Source: Phyto melanocephala
Lineage: Eukaryota > Arthropoda > Insecta > Diptera > Rhinophoridae
Direction: 5' to 3'
DNA: 64,000 bases
NCBI GenBank assembly: GCA_941918925.1
Contig: OW799233.1
Location: 82,342,055-82,406,054, forward strand
The position numbers were made by a program, and so were the translations under genes. Below are positions 24,731 to 35,852 of the stretch, piece after piece; position 1 is the stretch's first letter; each line of letters opens with the position of its first letter. The notes beneath the pieces were generated by a model. That model searched no databases, was not told where the DNA came from, and was given only the letters and a program-made list of their open reading frames with translations.

Positions 24731-25041
24731 GTAATTACAGGTCATACAGTGTTGAGAACCCATCTAGCTCGCATGAAATTGTCTGAGGAAACGACATGTA
24801 GAGCATGCGAGGAAGAGGATAAGACTTTGGTTCACTACCTCTGTCATTGTCCTCCGTTTGGGTATAATGTGGGCGAAAATTTAACAGTGGATACTATGCC
24901 GAGCTTGGAATACCTGGGGAACTCGAACTGGAGATCCATAAGGAATTACATTGAGGGGACTGGGTTCTTGGACTAGTCCGTTATTTTATGGGAAATTATG
25001 ATTATGGTTTTTGTTTGTTTGTTCTCCTTTTCAACCTAACC
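24731..25041 (+). mobile_element. 5'-truncated LINE 3' end with 13-bp TSD
   Basis: A 311-bp insertion is bounded by the 13-base direct repeat TATCTATTTTGGT (24718-24730 and 25042-25054). It begins inside the end of an ORF2 and continues through a short 3' UTR (poly-T-rich) to the terminus ...TTTTCAACCTAACC. There is no poly-A tail; the last bases are ACCTAACC, identical to the SINE 3' end at 758. The clean TSD shows recent target-primed insertion. Confidence 0.85.
24738..24976 (+). pseudogene. LINE ORF2 C-terminus with zinc knuckle
   Basis: The reading GHTVLRTHLARMKLSE is followed by CRACEEEDKTLVHYLCHCPP, a zinc-knuckle-like C-x2-C-x8-H-x4-C, and ends GTGFLD-stop at 24976. This C-terminal block follows RT and RNase H in R1/LOA/I-group LINEs. 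Only the last 79 or so codons survive because of 5' truncation; the open frame extends upstream to 24674 only through flanking DNA. The exact clade is not resolvable from this piece. Confidence 0.75.
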
Positions 25042-25054
25042 TATCTATTTTGGT

Positions 25055-26556
25055 TTTAATGAAAATCTAAATGAAGTTAAGAGAAATATTACTCTACATC
25101 TTAGTTTTATATCTTTGTCTCTTTGAATTATTTGATTTGTATGTTCTTAAAAAATTATTGTTCTTGTTTATTAATATAAGGGGTTCGAAAAAGGGTTAAA
25201 AATGACTGTCGTATTCACTATAACATCACATGTAAAAATAGAATTAGGAATATGAAATTTGTGCATATGTGATGGTATATAAATACACTTGACGCAAGAA
25301 ATAAAAATCTACAAAAAACCACTCATCTTTTGTTAAAAAATAAAATAAAATAAAAACCAATCTGTACGTAACACGCAATCAAGGGGTCGGTTAGTGTACA
25401 CAAGAATAAAAATACGTAGTTTACTATTTATATTATAAGATTTTTGTGTTGTTGAGTTCCAAAAAGTAAAGCACTACATATGTATGTGGCTTTAGCATGA
25501 GAAGCTTCAATAAGATTATTAACACACTGGTATTAAAAATCTTTTATATCAATTACGGCCCTTTTTTAAAATGTATGATTATCTTAAGCTTTCACAAGCA
25601 CATTTTTACAATACGGTTACTGTATTTTGTTGTTGTTTAAGAATTTTATTTATATCTTAGAAAAACAACAACAAAAGCAAAACAAATTTGCAAAAATTAA
25701 AAAAACATTACAATTACTTAAGCAGGTAATAAACGGCATGTTTTTCACATCTGACTTGTTAAATTTCTTATTGCTACATGATAACATGTTGTTGTGTTAC
25801 CTTTAAATCATTGTTTCTGTTTAACTTATGTGCAAAGTCATCTAATAAAATTTAATTTAGAGCTTGGTTGTATTTTGTTTTGACAAGAAATCTCTGGCAC
25901 AGAAAAATAGTCAGCGGCGACTAACTGTAAAATGAAAACTTTGACAGACATGTACAAGTTCATATGAGTTACAGATTTAAAAGTTGGACTTAAAAAACAG
26001 TGCAGCTTAAGTAGTATAATATTTATGTTCATTTAAGCCTTCACACTTTTTACATTATAAATATTGCAACAACGTTAATCCCAATTTCTTTTTTCCATTA
26101 ACCGTCATATTGTTTTTGTTTGAGTTAAACAGAAATTATCTGATTAAACTACTAATCGAACTTTGTGAAATTCAATTTTGCCTTATTGACGTTTAAATTG
26201 CGAAAAGGGCCGTTAATGAATACAGAAATGTTTGAATTTTTAAATTTTTTAAACAAGTCACAAAACACAATTAGAGACCCACGTATATTTTTAAGAAGCA
26301 CATTTTATATATTTCTGATTGTTCTCTTCTCTGTTATTTTCTTTTCAATTGAACTCGGTTTCATGACGTTGCTTCATGATAAATATGATGACTGACTGAC
26401 TGCCTGCTATGCAGATAAAAGGCTGGCCATGGTTCTTGTTATGTTGTTTTTGTCGTTCCACGTATCTTGTCGTATCCCCTTTTTGTTTAATATTAACTAT
26501 TATTTCGATAAATTTATTGACGTGCATACATACATACATATTGTTGTTTTCTTTGT
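25055..26556. other. AT-rich non-coding DNA
   Basis: About 1.5 kb without a recognised gene or repeat; a TACATACATA tract lies at about 26526-26540. Confidence 0.5.
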
Positions 26557-27892
26557 TATACCCTTCACACAAAAGTGAAATAGGTTCTATAGGTATAGGT
26601 TTGTCGTTCCGTGTGAAATTTCTACAATTTTCATTTTCGACCCCATAAAATATATATGTGTATATTTTCTGAAAGCTTAAAAATTGGAAAGTCGATTAAG
26701 TTCTGTCAGTCTGTCCGTCTGACCGTGTGTATGTTGAAATCAACTTTTTGAAGCCCCCCAATATTGCCTGGACCCAAGTGATGTATTAAAATATCAAAAA
26801 TATTCGGGAGCAGATTGGTATTGAAAATCAGAAAAATCGGTACATAAAAAACTGAGATATGAGGAAAAAAACCACGACCACCTCGTTTTTTTGACATCAA
26901 CAACATATAGCACATATGTACATACATACATACAAATGTGATATACTGGTCAGAGTGAACGTGGCATGGAGTCCCACCTGTGGAAAAAAAAATTTTTATA
27001 TATTAATTTTTACTTTTATTTTTTTAATATTTTTGTTTTGTATATTTTATTTTTTTTTATATTTTTACTTTTATTTTTATATATATTTTTTTATTTTATT
27101 ATTTATAGTTTTTTTTTATTCTCTTATTTATTTTATGTATGTACGTATTTCATACACTCAAAAAACAAACCAAGTAATCCGTACTTAAATCAATCCGTAG
27201 CGTTGTCAGAAGCAAATACGTTAAGTACGGCAAGTACAAAGTTCTTGATTTAAGAATGAATGTGACGAGTATGAATTTCTTAATTTTAGGAATAGTTAAG
27301 CCGAAAAAAGTTAAAAGTTTGATTTTAAGAATTATTAGCTTGATTTAAACCCGAAACCGTATAAATGAGATTAACTTAATTAAAAGATGCGATTGTTTCA
27401 AGAATGAATAGGTTGATTTGATCGTTGCATAGTGAAATAGCTTAACTACTTACCCTTTGACATTTTTTTAACGATACTTACTTAACTTGGAAACAACTAC
27501 AGCTTTATGTCCTTAACATTATTACTTATAGTTAAAATATGATAAACAAAATGAGAATCATAAAATTTTTTAGAGTGTGATTAACTATGCAGATGTCTAA
27601 AAAATATAAGTTTGTTTTAATTTGAGAGAAATAAAACCTAATTCTTATTCGAATAGTCTTGTACTTGATTTTGTTAAACCATTCCGTTTTGTACTTGTTT
27701 TAAGGAACCCAGAAATAAATCGTACTTGAATTTGTAAGCACAATTTCGGCCTAAATTAAGAATTTAGTTCTTAGATTTAGAACATAATTTTTCTTTCTGT
27801 GTATGAGATGAATGGTGATACAAATAATCGTTATCGCATGAATACACGTTGTGAAGGGTACATAAGATTTGGCACTGCCGAATATAGCACTC

Positions 27893-27900
<8 letters not shown>
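26557..27900 (+). mobile_element. INE-like element, family A, split by a MITE
   Basis: The copy opens with TATACCCTTCACAC and a short inverted partner, then 'cgttccgtgtgaaatttctac', 'cgaccccataaaatatat', a GTCY tract (CTGTCAGTCTGTCCGTCTGA, about 26702), 'ttgaaatcaactttttgaag', a TACA tract and an A/T-rich block. After the inserted MITE (27155-27801) it resumes at 'gagatgaatggtgatacaaa' and ends with a hairpin (ttggcactgccgaa) plus TATAGCACTCTTACTT. It is non-coding; this is the order seen in the uninterrupted copy at 49650-50300. Confidence 0.75.
27155..27801. mobile_element. Tc1/mariner-type MITE inside an INE-like copy
   Basis: A 647-bp insertion begins CACTCAAAAAACAAACC and ends, on the minus strand, CACAGAAAGAAAAATT. 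TA flanks both ends (27153-27154 and 27802-27803). Removing the insert restores the INE-like sequence 'gtatttcata/tgagatgaatgg' found uninterrupted at 50191-50215. The interior has repeated 'gtacttgattt/gtacttaa' motifs near both ends. No transposase is encoded. Confidence 0.75.

Positions 27901-27923
<23 letters not shown>
27897..27923. repeat. 27-base poly-T run
   Basis: An uninterrupted T run follows directly after the truncated ACTCTTACTT terminus of the INE-like copy. Confidence 0.9.
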
Positions 27924-28610
27924 GTTACATTTCAACAGAGAAACAACAACATGAAATAAAAGATTAACCTCTTTTCATTTTGGTTGAATTCTTTTGTCGT
28001 TTATTAAATAAAAAAATATATAAAATGGTGAAAAGACGAAGTAATGCTCATGCGATAATAACGCACATGTGGTCTTTTTCATAATAACACATTTGTCTAT
28101 ACTTAGCAGAAATAGTATATTGGAGAGCTGTATCGAACTATTAAAAATAAAATTTCCCCCTTGTCCTGTGTTTTGAGCGGTATCATTTCATATATTATTT
28201 CAGTTTTAAAAATGAGTTCTTTAAAAATTTCACACACATATGTATGTACTTCCAAGTATGAAATACCGAGTATACGAGCACTTTTGACCAAAGGTCAACT
28301 TATCATAAAACCCCATTTTATATTACGAAAGTAAATTAAAAATAAAACTTTAATTAATTTGGTTATTATTTTAGAGTTTTTTATTAAAATTATTCTTAAA
28401 CATGCGTACATATGTATATAAATTTGTGTACCTTATAAGAAAGTCTTTTACACTTACTACCCTTAGTATAAGTAGTATACTCGAAACCTTATACATTCCA
28501 TTTTCACAAAAAATTAGTTCTTGATGGCAAAATATTCAATTAAATAATTATGAAAATTTCAAATAGAAGGTAAAATTAAAGGGTTCGCCAAATAACTTTT
28601 TTTTTTGAAA
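27924..28610. other. AT-rich non-coding DNA
   Basis: Nothing recognisable is seen. Confidence 0.45.
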
Positions 28611-28621
28611 ATGCTAAAAAG

Positions 28622-28930
28622 AAAGTGTTGTTTCGGCTGTGTGGCACGTAGTGCCGTCCTGTTGAAACCAAATGTTGCCAATATCCTCCTCTTCAATTTT
28701 TGTGAACAAAAATTCGTTCAACATGGCCCGATAACGATTGCTCATTTTCGAAGAAAAATGGCCCAATTATGCCTCTGGACCAAAATCCGCACTAAACAGT
28801 GACTCGTTTTGGGTGTATCGGCTTTTCAATGTATGCGTGCGGGCTTTCTGTGCCCCAAATGCGACAATTTTGCTTGTTTACATACCCGCCAAGATCAAAA
28901 TGAGCTTCATCTGAAAAGATGATTTTTTTT
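28622..28930 (-). pseudogene. Mariner-type transposase core relic
   Basis: Minus-strand codons read IFSDEAHFDLGGYVNKQN (first catalytic Asp), CRIWGTESPHAYIEKP, VTV-stop-CGFWSRGIIGPFFFEN, then after a frame change RYRAMLNEFLFTKIEEED and WFQQDGTTCHTAETT (second catalytic Asp). This is the middle of an insect Tc1/mariner-superfamily DDD/E transposase. A TAG replaces the usual Trp in VTVWC, a stretch is missing before RYRAM, and both ends of the gene are lost (the third acidic residue is not present). It lies just upstream of an INE-like copy on the other strand. Confidence 0.8.
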
Positions 28931-28968
28931 TTGGCAAAATCGGCCTAAGTAATGTCGCAATATATCCC

Positions 28969-29531
28969 ATAGGGGAGTCGATTAAGCTCTGTCAGTCTGT
29001 CCGTCTGTCCGTGTGTATGTTGAAATCAACTTTTTGAAGCCCCCGATATCGCCTGGACCAAAGTGATGTATTAAAATATCAGAAATGTTCGGGAGTAGAT
29101 CGGTATTCAAAATCAGAAACATCGGTATATAAACAACTAAGATATGAGCAAAAAACCACGAACACATCGATTGTTTTTTTCACAAAAACAACATTACAAC
29201 AACAACATACATACATACAAACGTGTATACTGGTTAGAGTAAACGTGGCATCGAATCCCAAATGAGCTAAAAAAATTTTTTTTTAATTTTTTTTTTTTTT
29301 TATTTTTTTTGTTTAATATTTATTATTTATATTTTAATTATTTTTTTAACATACATTGTACGTAAATTTATAATTTTACAATGGGATGTTTTTATATATG
29401 TATGTGTTTTGTATGTATGTATGTACGTATTTCATATGGGATGAATGGTGATACAAACTACTTTTATTGCATGACTACACGTTGTGAAGAATATAAGATT
29501 TGGCACTGCCGAATATAGCACTCTTACTTGT
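28969..29531 (+). mobile_element. INE-like element, family A, 5'-truncated
   Basis: It starts at 'ataggggagtcgattaagct', then a GTCY tract (CTGTCAGTCTGTCCGTC, about 28990), 'ttgaaatcaactttttgaag', 'tcgcctggaccaaagtgatg', TACA repeats, a T/A block and 'gggatgaatggtgatacaaa'. It ends in a hairpin (ttggcactgccgaa) and TATAGCACTCTTACTTGTT. The first 150 or so bases of the family, including the 5' hairpin, are missing. Confidence 0.75.
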
Positions 29532-32299
29532 TATTATTATTAAAGTATTTTATAAGTTTTTAGTTTTGTCAGTCTAAACTTACGACGAAATTAATTAATC
29601 AATCAGTTAATCTCCTAATGATTGCAATACAAATATTTTCTTAGATCAAGCAAAGCAGTCCCCATGTTAGGCTAGTCATCAATAAAATCGCTAAGAATGT
29701 ATAATTTTAAATTTAACTATTTAGGAGTTTTGCTCATGTCATTATTATAGAACATAGATTTTAAATATTTAGAAAACTAACGAAATAAACTTCTCTCTCC
29801 CTCTATCTTTGATTTGTGTGTTTAAAATATAAGATCAAGATATTTTTTAAAAGAAAAATGTTTTGTAATTATATTATTCCCAAAACAAAGTCACACGATA
29901 GGCAAGACACAAAATATATTTTTAAACACCGACGCGTTACTAATTTAACAGAAATATATTATGAAAATAAATAAATGAAAATTATTTTCAGATATGTATG
30001 TGCCAGGACTTTAACAATATTTAGTTTTTAAAATAATCACACTGTGTGCAATGTTGCTTAATAGGCATAAAGAGATTCGTAAAAATTTACATTTAACCGA
30101 AGCCTACAGTAAGTAGGAGTGTTTTTTTCTTCTCTTTGTTTATGTAACCCTTACGCGCTTTAACATGATTTCTACTTTGCATCATCATCATTTTTGCCTA
30201 AAAATTGGATCAGTGTTGAAACAGTTAAAAGTTAAATAAATATTTGTAAAACATTTCTTTTTTGTTTGGCAGCCGAAACAATCAAACAAATTTCGGAGAC
30301 AGTAAAAATCCATTGTTCACGCTGATACGATGAACAAACAAAAACTGTTCACTGTAACTGTCTGAAAAAAAAAAAAATAAAATAAGAACAAATAGAAAAG
30401 GGTTTATGTCATAAATCAGCATGTAGATATTGGTATAATTGATGTTGTTTTTGTTGTTTCTTGTACTCGTCGTATACTCGTATAATAAAAATGAAAATGA
30501 TCCAGTTTCAATACCATACAAAACGAAACAATGCAAAACAATAAAAATCATAAAATTTTCATAAAAATAGAATTGAAAACAGAACAACTGACAAAAGTCC
30601 TGTTATAAGCAAACACAAACACTTACACACATACATACATACATACATAACGTGTACGTACACCCGTACTTACGTTTTCACAAGAATCTTCAAAATAGAA
30701 GAAAAAATTTAAAATTTTTCACTTTATTTTACGAGTTTTACGACATCGTTCAAGTTGCGTTGAGTAACATAACGACAAAACAAACCATAGGAATTGTATT
30801 GCATCTTTTTTTCATAATAAGCATACATATGTATTTACATAAATATGTAGAATGGAAATTAGTTAGTCAGAGTGGAAGAGTTGCCATTGATTCTCCGTGC
30901 ACTTTTTCTTATCTCATGCAGAGTTATGAAAATTGGTTTAGAGCGAACGTGTGCTCAGGTCGCGATTAAATGTTGTTTCCATCTTCTTAAGCCTAATTTT
31001 TGTTCAATTCAAATACGTATCTTTAATTTACACACAAACATTGATATAAAAACTAGTTTAAAGATCTTGTACCTACAAACAAATTTTATTATTTAAAACC
31101 CATTTTTTTTTTTATTAAATGGCTGGAATTTTTAATAATGATCATATCAAAAGGCATTGCAGAGATTGTAAGTTTGTCTTTTTGAAGTGTTAATATGTAA
31201 ATTTTTTATAACACCTTTTGCCTTCTTTTGGTCATTTTGGTTTTCAACTTAAACTTATAAAACTATAAATGCAGGTTTTTATGGACTGACGGCCATAGTT
31301 TATATTTGTATTTTTTTTTTTATTCTAATGTAGATGACCAGACAAATTGACAGAAATTTCTCATTAAATCTGAAATTTATGTGAAAAATATTCATTTTTT
31401 TTTTGTCGTACGATCACTTAAGACCATAAGATACGACTTTTTATATGATGCTCTTTAAACACTGAAGAGCCTTGTATTGTGTGTATGTACAAATTCAAAC
31501 TATTCTGCATATAAATTGTGATATTAAAAATTATATATTTGTAAAAATTTCCAATATGTAGGTATTTAAACTAAAAATTATTGAAATAAGACGCTGTTTG
31601 ATTACAGCCATTCGTTAATAGATTTTGTATAAAAAAATTTAAAATTAAATGAAATCACTCCTATTCACCACATTTTTATGTGCCTCAAATTATCACTATA
31701 AAATTTTTAGATTTTTGTAAATGATTGTTAATTTTAGATAGATTTTTTTGTGGTTCACAAATTCTTAAATAATATAAAACCTCTTTGTGATGAAGAATTC
31801 ATATATAATTTATGAAATAAATATAAAGTAATTTTACTTAAAATAAAATTAAAAAAAAAAATAGTTTTTATCCCTTCCGACCTTGAAACCTAAGAAATCC
31901 ATTTCCGTTGTTAGTTTGAAATATGTCTTTAAGTTCTAAATCCATTACAAAAAAAAAAATATACTTCCAAATGAAGGAACAACTTTGATGATTAGAAATG
32001 TTTAGAGATTTATACAAAAAGGCATATTTTGTATAGTGCTTTTCTCCTCTGTGGCCAGTGCGTATGTGTCTTAGGCTTTGGCTTATTTATTTCTTATCCT
32101 CTTGGGCCAGAATCATTCATTATATTGTTTACGCACATCATATTATTTAATGTTTAATAACAAACATAACTATTTTCTGTAATTTACACCAAATGTCCAT
32201 ATTTTTAAATGTTTTCTTAATAATGAATAAGTTAGAATAAAGGCTTTAAGCTGATCAGAATATTACAGTGATACCCTTTAACACTGAAAACATTTATAA
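29532..32299. other. AT-rich non-coding DNA
   Basis: About 2.8 kb with microsatellite (ACAT)n at about 30629-30648 and no recognised gene. The longest small ORFs (about 100 codons) show no domain and sit in AT-rich sequence. Confidence 0.5.
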
Positions 32300-33322
32300 A
32301 CAAGTAAAAGTACTATATTCGGCAGTGTCGAATTTTTGATAACCTCCACCAATTTTGTGTACTTTTATAGCACAAAATTAAAATATGTATCACTTTCTCT
32401 ATATACATTTAAATCTTACAATGAAACTTTAAGTGTTTTTACATTAGAAGTGATACTTTTCTCTATTTTTTTTTACTACAAAATTGTATTTTTGTGGAAA
32501 CTGAAGAATATAATTTCGTAGGTATTAGCTTTGTATAGGTGTGACACCCATTTTGAAATCAACTTAGGTAATCCATTTTAGATTTATTCGATATTCTCTA
32601 AAATGTTTGTCTATATACATAGAAATAATATGAAATTAAGATAAAGCAGTACTGGCAGGTGGGCCCAGTTATTAAGTTATTAAAGTGCGCTTCTTACCTT
32701 TATTTGCTGGCATGCTAAATTTCATCAACTAATACACAAAATTCTGTCGCTTTTTTGAGCTTTTAAATTTTAGAAATAGTATCATATTGAAGGCAACACA
32801 TTATATGGAAGGTGGGCGTTAGAGTGGGCCTTCATTATTACCTTATTTGAAAAATATATTTAAGAAGTTATATTTGCTAATTTTCAACATCGTATATCTA
32901 ATATTGCCGACCAATAACCAATTTTTGGGAAACACAATTTTTTTACTCAATAATTATTCTTGTAAAATTGTATCGCAATCGCATTTTATTCAATGTCCGA
33001 AAAACATTTTTTATGACCTACTCTTGCTTTACAAGCTATAACTCTCTTCCTATTTGACCGACTTAGCTCATTTTCAGTACCAAACTTTTCCGTTGTACTA
33101 GAAATATTTTGGGAAAATTACATCCTCTAGCTTCTTCTGTTCGAGCTCCATCGTGGTTTCAACAACAGACGGACAGATTTAGCTAGATTGTCTTAAAATG
33201 AAACCAGGACTCAAAAGATATATACTCCATGGGATCTAAAATGAATATTTTGATGTGTAACAAACGGAATAACAAAGTGAATGTATCCCACACCAATTTT
33301 TTTGTTGGTGGGCATAAAAACA
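32300..33322 (-). mobile_element. INE-like element, family B, both ends present
   Basis: The 3' end at 32300 reads AAACAAGTAAAAGTACTATA with a hairpin (ttcggcagtgtcgaa). The 5' end at 33322 carries the hairpin CCACACCAA...TTGGTGGG beside GGCATA. Inside are 'aggtgggcgttagagtgggc' and a shortened 'cagacggacag' tract, then 'tatactccatgggatct' and 'acaaacggaataac'. At about 1.0 kb it is much shorter than the 18.5-kb copy, because most internal direct repeats are missing. Confidence 0.7.
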
Positions 33323-34599
33323 GTCCATGAAATGAAAAAAGAAATGTATGTACGGAAATCTACAGAAGATATTTAGAACTGTTCTCAATATGTGAAAACG
33401 GAAAGAAAGATTAACTTCCTTAGATATTAGTTTAAAATCCAGTCTCAAGTTCACTTAAAGTAACTGCGTATATCCACAAAACATGAAGGACAAACCACAA
33501 TTTAAACAAAAATTTAACATGATATAGGACATCGTGAGAAAAACAATAGCTTTATCTCATGAAAACAAAAGGGTTACAGCGATGATAGAACTCACTATTT
33601 TCAATTTGAAAATGAAAAGATCTTAATATTAAACTTTTTTACCTGAATCATAAACATAAAAATTATTGTTTCTAATGTCGGCAGGCATCAAAATAATCAA
33701 AAATCAGCGATTTTTTATGAAAACTTTTATATCAGAAGCAATATTTAAGTAACCGTTTACCTTTAAAAACTTCGAAGGCAATAAATTAAAAATTAAAAAA
33801 TTAATTTAAATTATTTAAATTAATATGAGTACATACTTGTTTAAATTGGCAATATCACTAAGATATTACTAAAACAGGCTCTACCACATGTGATGAAAAA
33901 TGGGTTTAAATGAGATGAGTATTTTATTCTATTTTAAACATTACAAAAGAAAAACTTAAGTATTTTAATCTAAGTCTACAAATTATTGAGATACAAAGTT
34001 TTCATTGTTCTTATATATTCAGCTTTTAAGTCAAAACTGTCGACTATTGGTGCATGCCGAACTTAGAAGAACTTACCCTACTCAGTTTTATAATCTCTAA
34101 TATTTGATGTTTTTTTATATTTTGAAAGAATACAACATATAAAATTCTAAGCAATATGGGTATAGGAATATGGGAATAATCCAAAAAATATAAAAGTATT
34201 TGAGTTCACTAAAAAAATAAAGAAAAAAATGTCCTTTGAAATGTCCTTAAACATTTAAATGCTTTTGAAATAAGTAATGAAACGTCGTTATATATTTTCA
34301 ACAAAAGCTAAAATTTCAAGGATATGCAAAGATTCAAGTTTTATGGGTTTATTTAAAAATGTTTTTCTTTTCTTTTACAGATTATTGCCTTTCACATATC
34401 AGCCATATAATTTTAAAATATATTTAAAATATTTATGTATTTAGTTATCCTTAAATATGTTCACAATATGCGGTTGCACGGTGCTATATGTTTCCGATAA
34501 CTTTATACGTGTATTTTTTTACACAATGCTTGTAGTTCACAAACTTTGATTGAAAATAAATCTTTTACAATAATTATTTATTTTTTTTTACCTCTTTTT
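33323..34599. other. AT-rich non-coding DNA
   Basis: Nothing recognisable is seen. Confidence 0.45.
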
Positions 34600-34909
34600 T
34601 TAAATTTTTATATTTAATTATCCGAGCCTAAGGTCATACAACAGTTTTTATTTTTTTTTATATAAAAAGCAACACAAATTAAACAATATTTTATTTCTCA
34701 TTATTTCGCTACTCCTTTGTGTAGCATCTTCAGGAAAATTAATTAACAAAAATTAGCAAGAATTACAAAATTTTTCTTTTTTCATACTAATAATAAAAAT
34801 TTTTGAAACAAATTTCAGAAAATTGTCATACAAAAAATTATACACAAAAAACAAAAAATTAATTACTTATAATCCATTGCCGCTTTCTAAAATTTTTGAA
34901 CTAAATATC
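34600..34909 (-). repeat. Left inverted arm of the Penelope-like element
   Basis: Reading the minus strand from 34909, the arm repeats the ORF end (gatatttagttcaaaaattttag region), the 3' UTR and the ribozyme-like segment of the right arm. A stretch of about 17 bases present in the right arm (near 35615-35632) is missing here. Outer similarity fades near 34600 after TTAATTATCCGAGCC. Confidence 0.82.
34684..34744 (-). ncRNA. Hammerhead-ribozyme-like motif, left arm
   Basis: The minus strand carries CTGAAGA (34727-34733), a spacer T, stem II GCTAC/GTAGC and GAAA, in the order of the hammerhead core. Compared with the right-arm copy there is one change in loop II and one in stem III (TAAT instead of TATT), which breaks a base pair. 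Hammerheads in Penelope-like elements are established; activity here is inference. Confidence 0.5.
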
Positions 34910-35602
34910 CTCCCTTTTTGGCTTATAGGAAGGATACTAACTATAAGTGATTTCGAATTTCATAAGAATAATAGAAGGAAGATCATAGATATATTGTATG
35001 ATAATAATTTTCCTAGGAAAATAATTTATAGTTTAATTGGACAATATAAAGGTCAGAGAGGACTTGAGATAACCAACACTAGTCAATCAAAGATTTATAA
35101 ATCGTTAATATACGTACCTATAGTCTCAGAACGATTAGAAAGATCGGGAATTTTTGAAAATGATAGATACAAAATGACTCATAAAACGTACAATACATTA
35201 GGTAAATTATTTAGTAAGAAAAAGGACAAAATTGACCATTTTGAAAGATCTAATGTAGTATATAAAATTCCATGTAAGGTTAATAGTAGTGAAACATGCA
35301 ATAAGGTATATATAGGTACAACTAAGAATAAACTCAAGACTAGAATTGCAGGACATAAATCGGACCAAAAATACAGGAATAATGTTTCACAGAAAACTGC
35401 ATTAACATCACATTGTGTTAATGTTAATCATGATCCGGATTTTAGAAATACAATAGTTTTAAATACGGAAGATAGTTGCAAACGTCGTTATTTATTAAAA
35501 ATGTTACAGATAATAAACACACCAATAACACAGACGATTAACTACAAATCAGATACAGAGGGAATAGCTCAGAGTTATAGATATTTAGTTCAAAAATTTT
35601 AG
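34823..35602 (+). CDS. Penelope-like GIY-YIG endonuclease domain, RT missing
   Basis: A 259-codon frame. Residues 1-29 are read through the inverted left arm and are not native protein; native similarity starts about residue 31. Residues 45-75 (FEFHKN...ILYDNNFP) resemble the linker between RT and endonuclease. The GIY-YIG domain spans 141-232: NVVYKIPC (GIY strand, Tyr147), KVYIGTT (YIG strand, 163-165), Arg174 and His178 in TRIAGHK, and histidines at 197 and 203 in the HC...H region. The expected catalytic Glu in R..LLEM is Lys226 (AAA at 35498-35500), one base from a Glu codon. The domain normally nicks target DNA for Penelope retrotransposition; this copy is 5' truncated and probably inactive. 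Confidence 0.83.
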   Translation: MSYKKLYTKNKKLITYNPLPLSKIFELNILPFWLIGRILTISDFEFHKNNRRKIIDILYDNNFPRKIIYSLIGQYKGQRGLEITNTSQSKIYKSLIYVPIVSERLERSGIFENDRYKMTHKTYNTLGKLFSKKKDKIDHFERSNVVYKIPCKVNSSETCNKVYIGTTKNKLKTRIAGHKSDQKYRNNVSQKTALTSHCVNVNHDPDFRNTIVLNTEDSCKRRYLLKMLQIINTPITQTINYKSDTEGIAQSYRYLVQKF

Positions 35603-35852
35603 AAAGCGGAAATGGAATATTTTTATAATGTAATAGATTATAAGTAATTAATTTTTTGTTTTTTTAGTGTATAATTTTTTGTATGACAATTTTCTGAAAT
35701 TTGTTTCAAAAATTTGTATTATTTGTATAAAAAAAGAAAAATTTTTTAATTTTTGTTAATTTGTTAATTAATTTTCCTGAAGATGCTACACGAAGGAGTA
35801 GCGAAATATTGAGAAATAAAATATTGTTTAATTTGTGTTGCTTTTTATATAA
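35579..35852 (+). repeat. Right inverted arm, proximal part
   Basis: The arm starts within the last eight codons of the ORF, contains the 3' UTR and the ribozyme-like segment, and reaches the INE-like insertion at 35853. Its distal part continues at 36592-36642 (aataaaaactgttgtatgac), matching 34600-34655 in reverse complement. Confidence 0.82.
35761..35835 (+). ncRNA. Hammerhead-ribozyme-like motif, right arm
   Basis: Core elements in order: CTGAAGA (35777-35783), one extra T, stem II GCTAC/GTAGC (35785-35789/35798-35802) with an 8-base loop, GAAA (35803-35806), and stem III ATATT/AATAT (35806-35810/35820-35824) ending in U-U at the predicted cleavage point after 35825. Stem I can form as one G-C pair (35826/35776), an internal loop and TTAATT/AATTAA (35828-35833/35666+100=35766-35771). 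The open end is in stem I, the type I layout reported for Penelope-like elements. The extra T after CTGAAGA is a departure from the textbook core. Confidence 0.62.

Noticed and set aside
26916..27253. Phe/Tyr-rich ORFs as membrane proteins
   Set aside because: They translate the T/A-rich block of an INE-like copy; no real coding signal.
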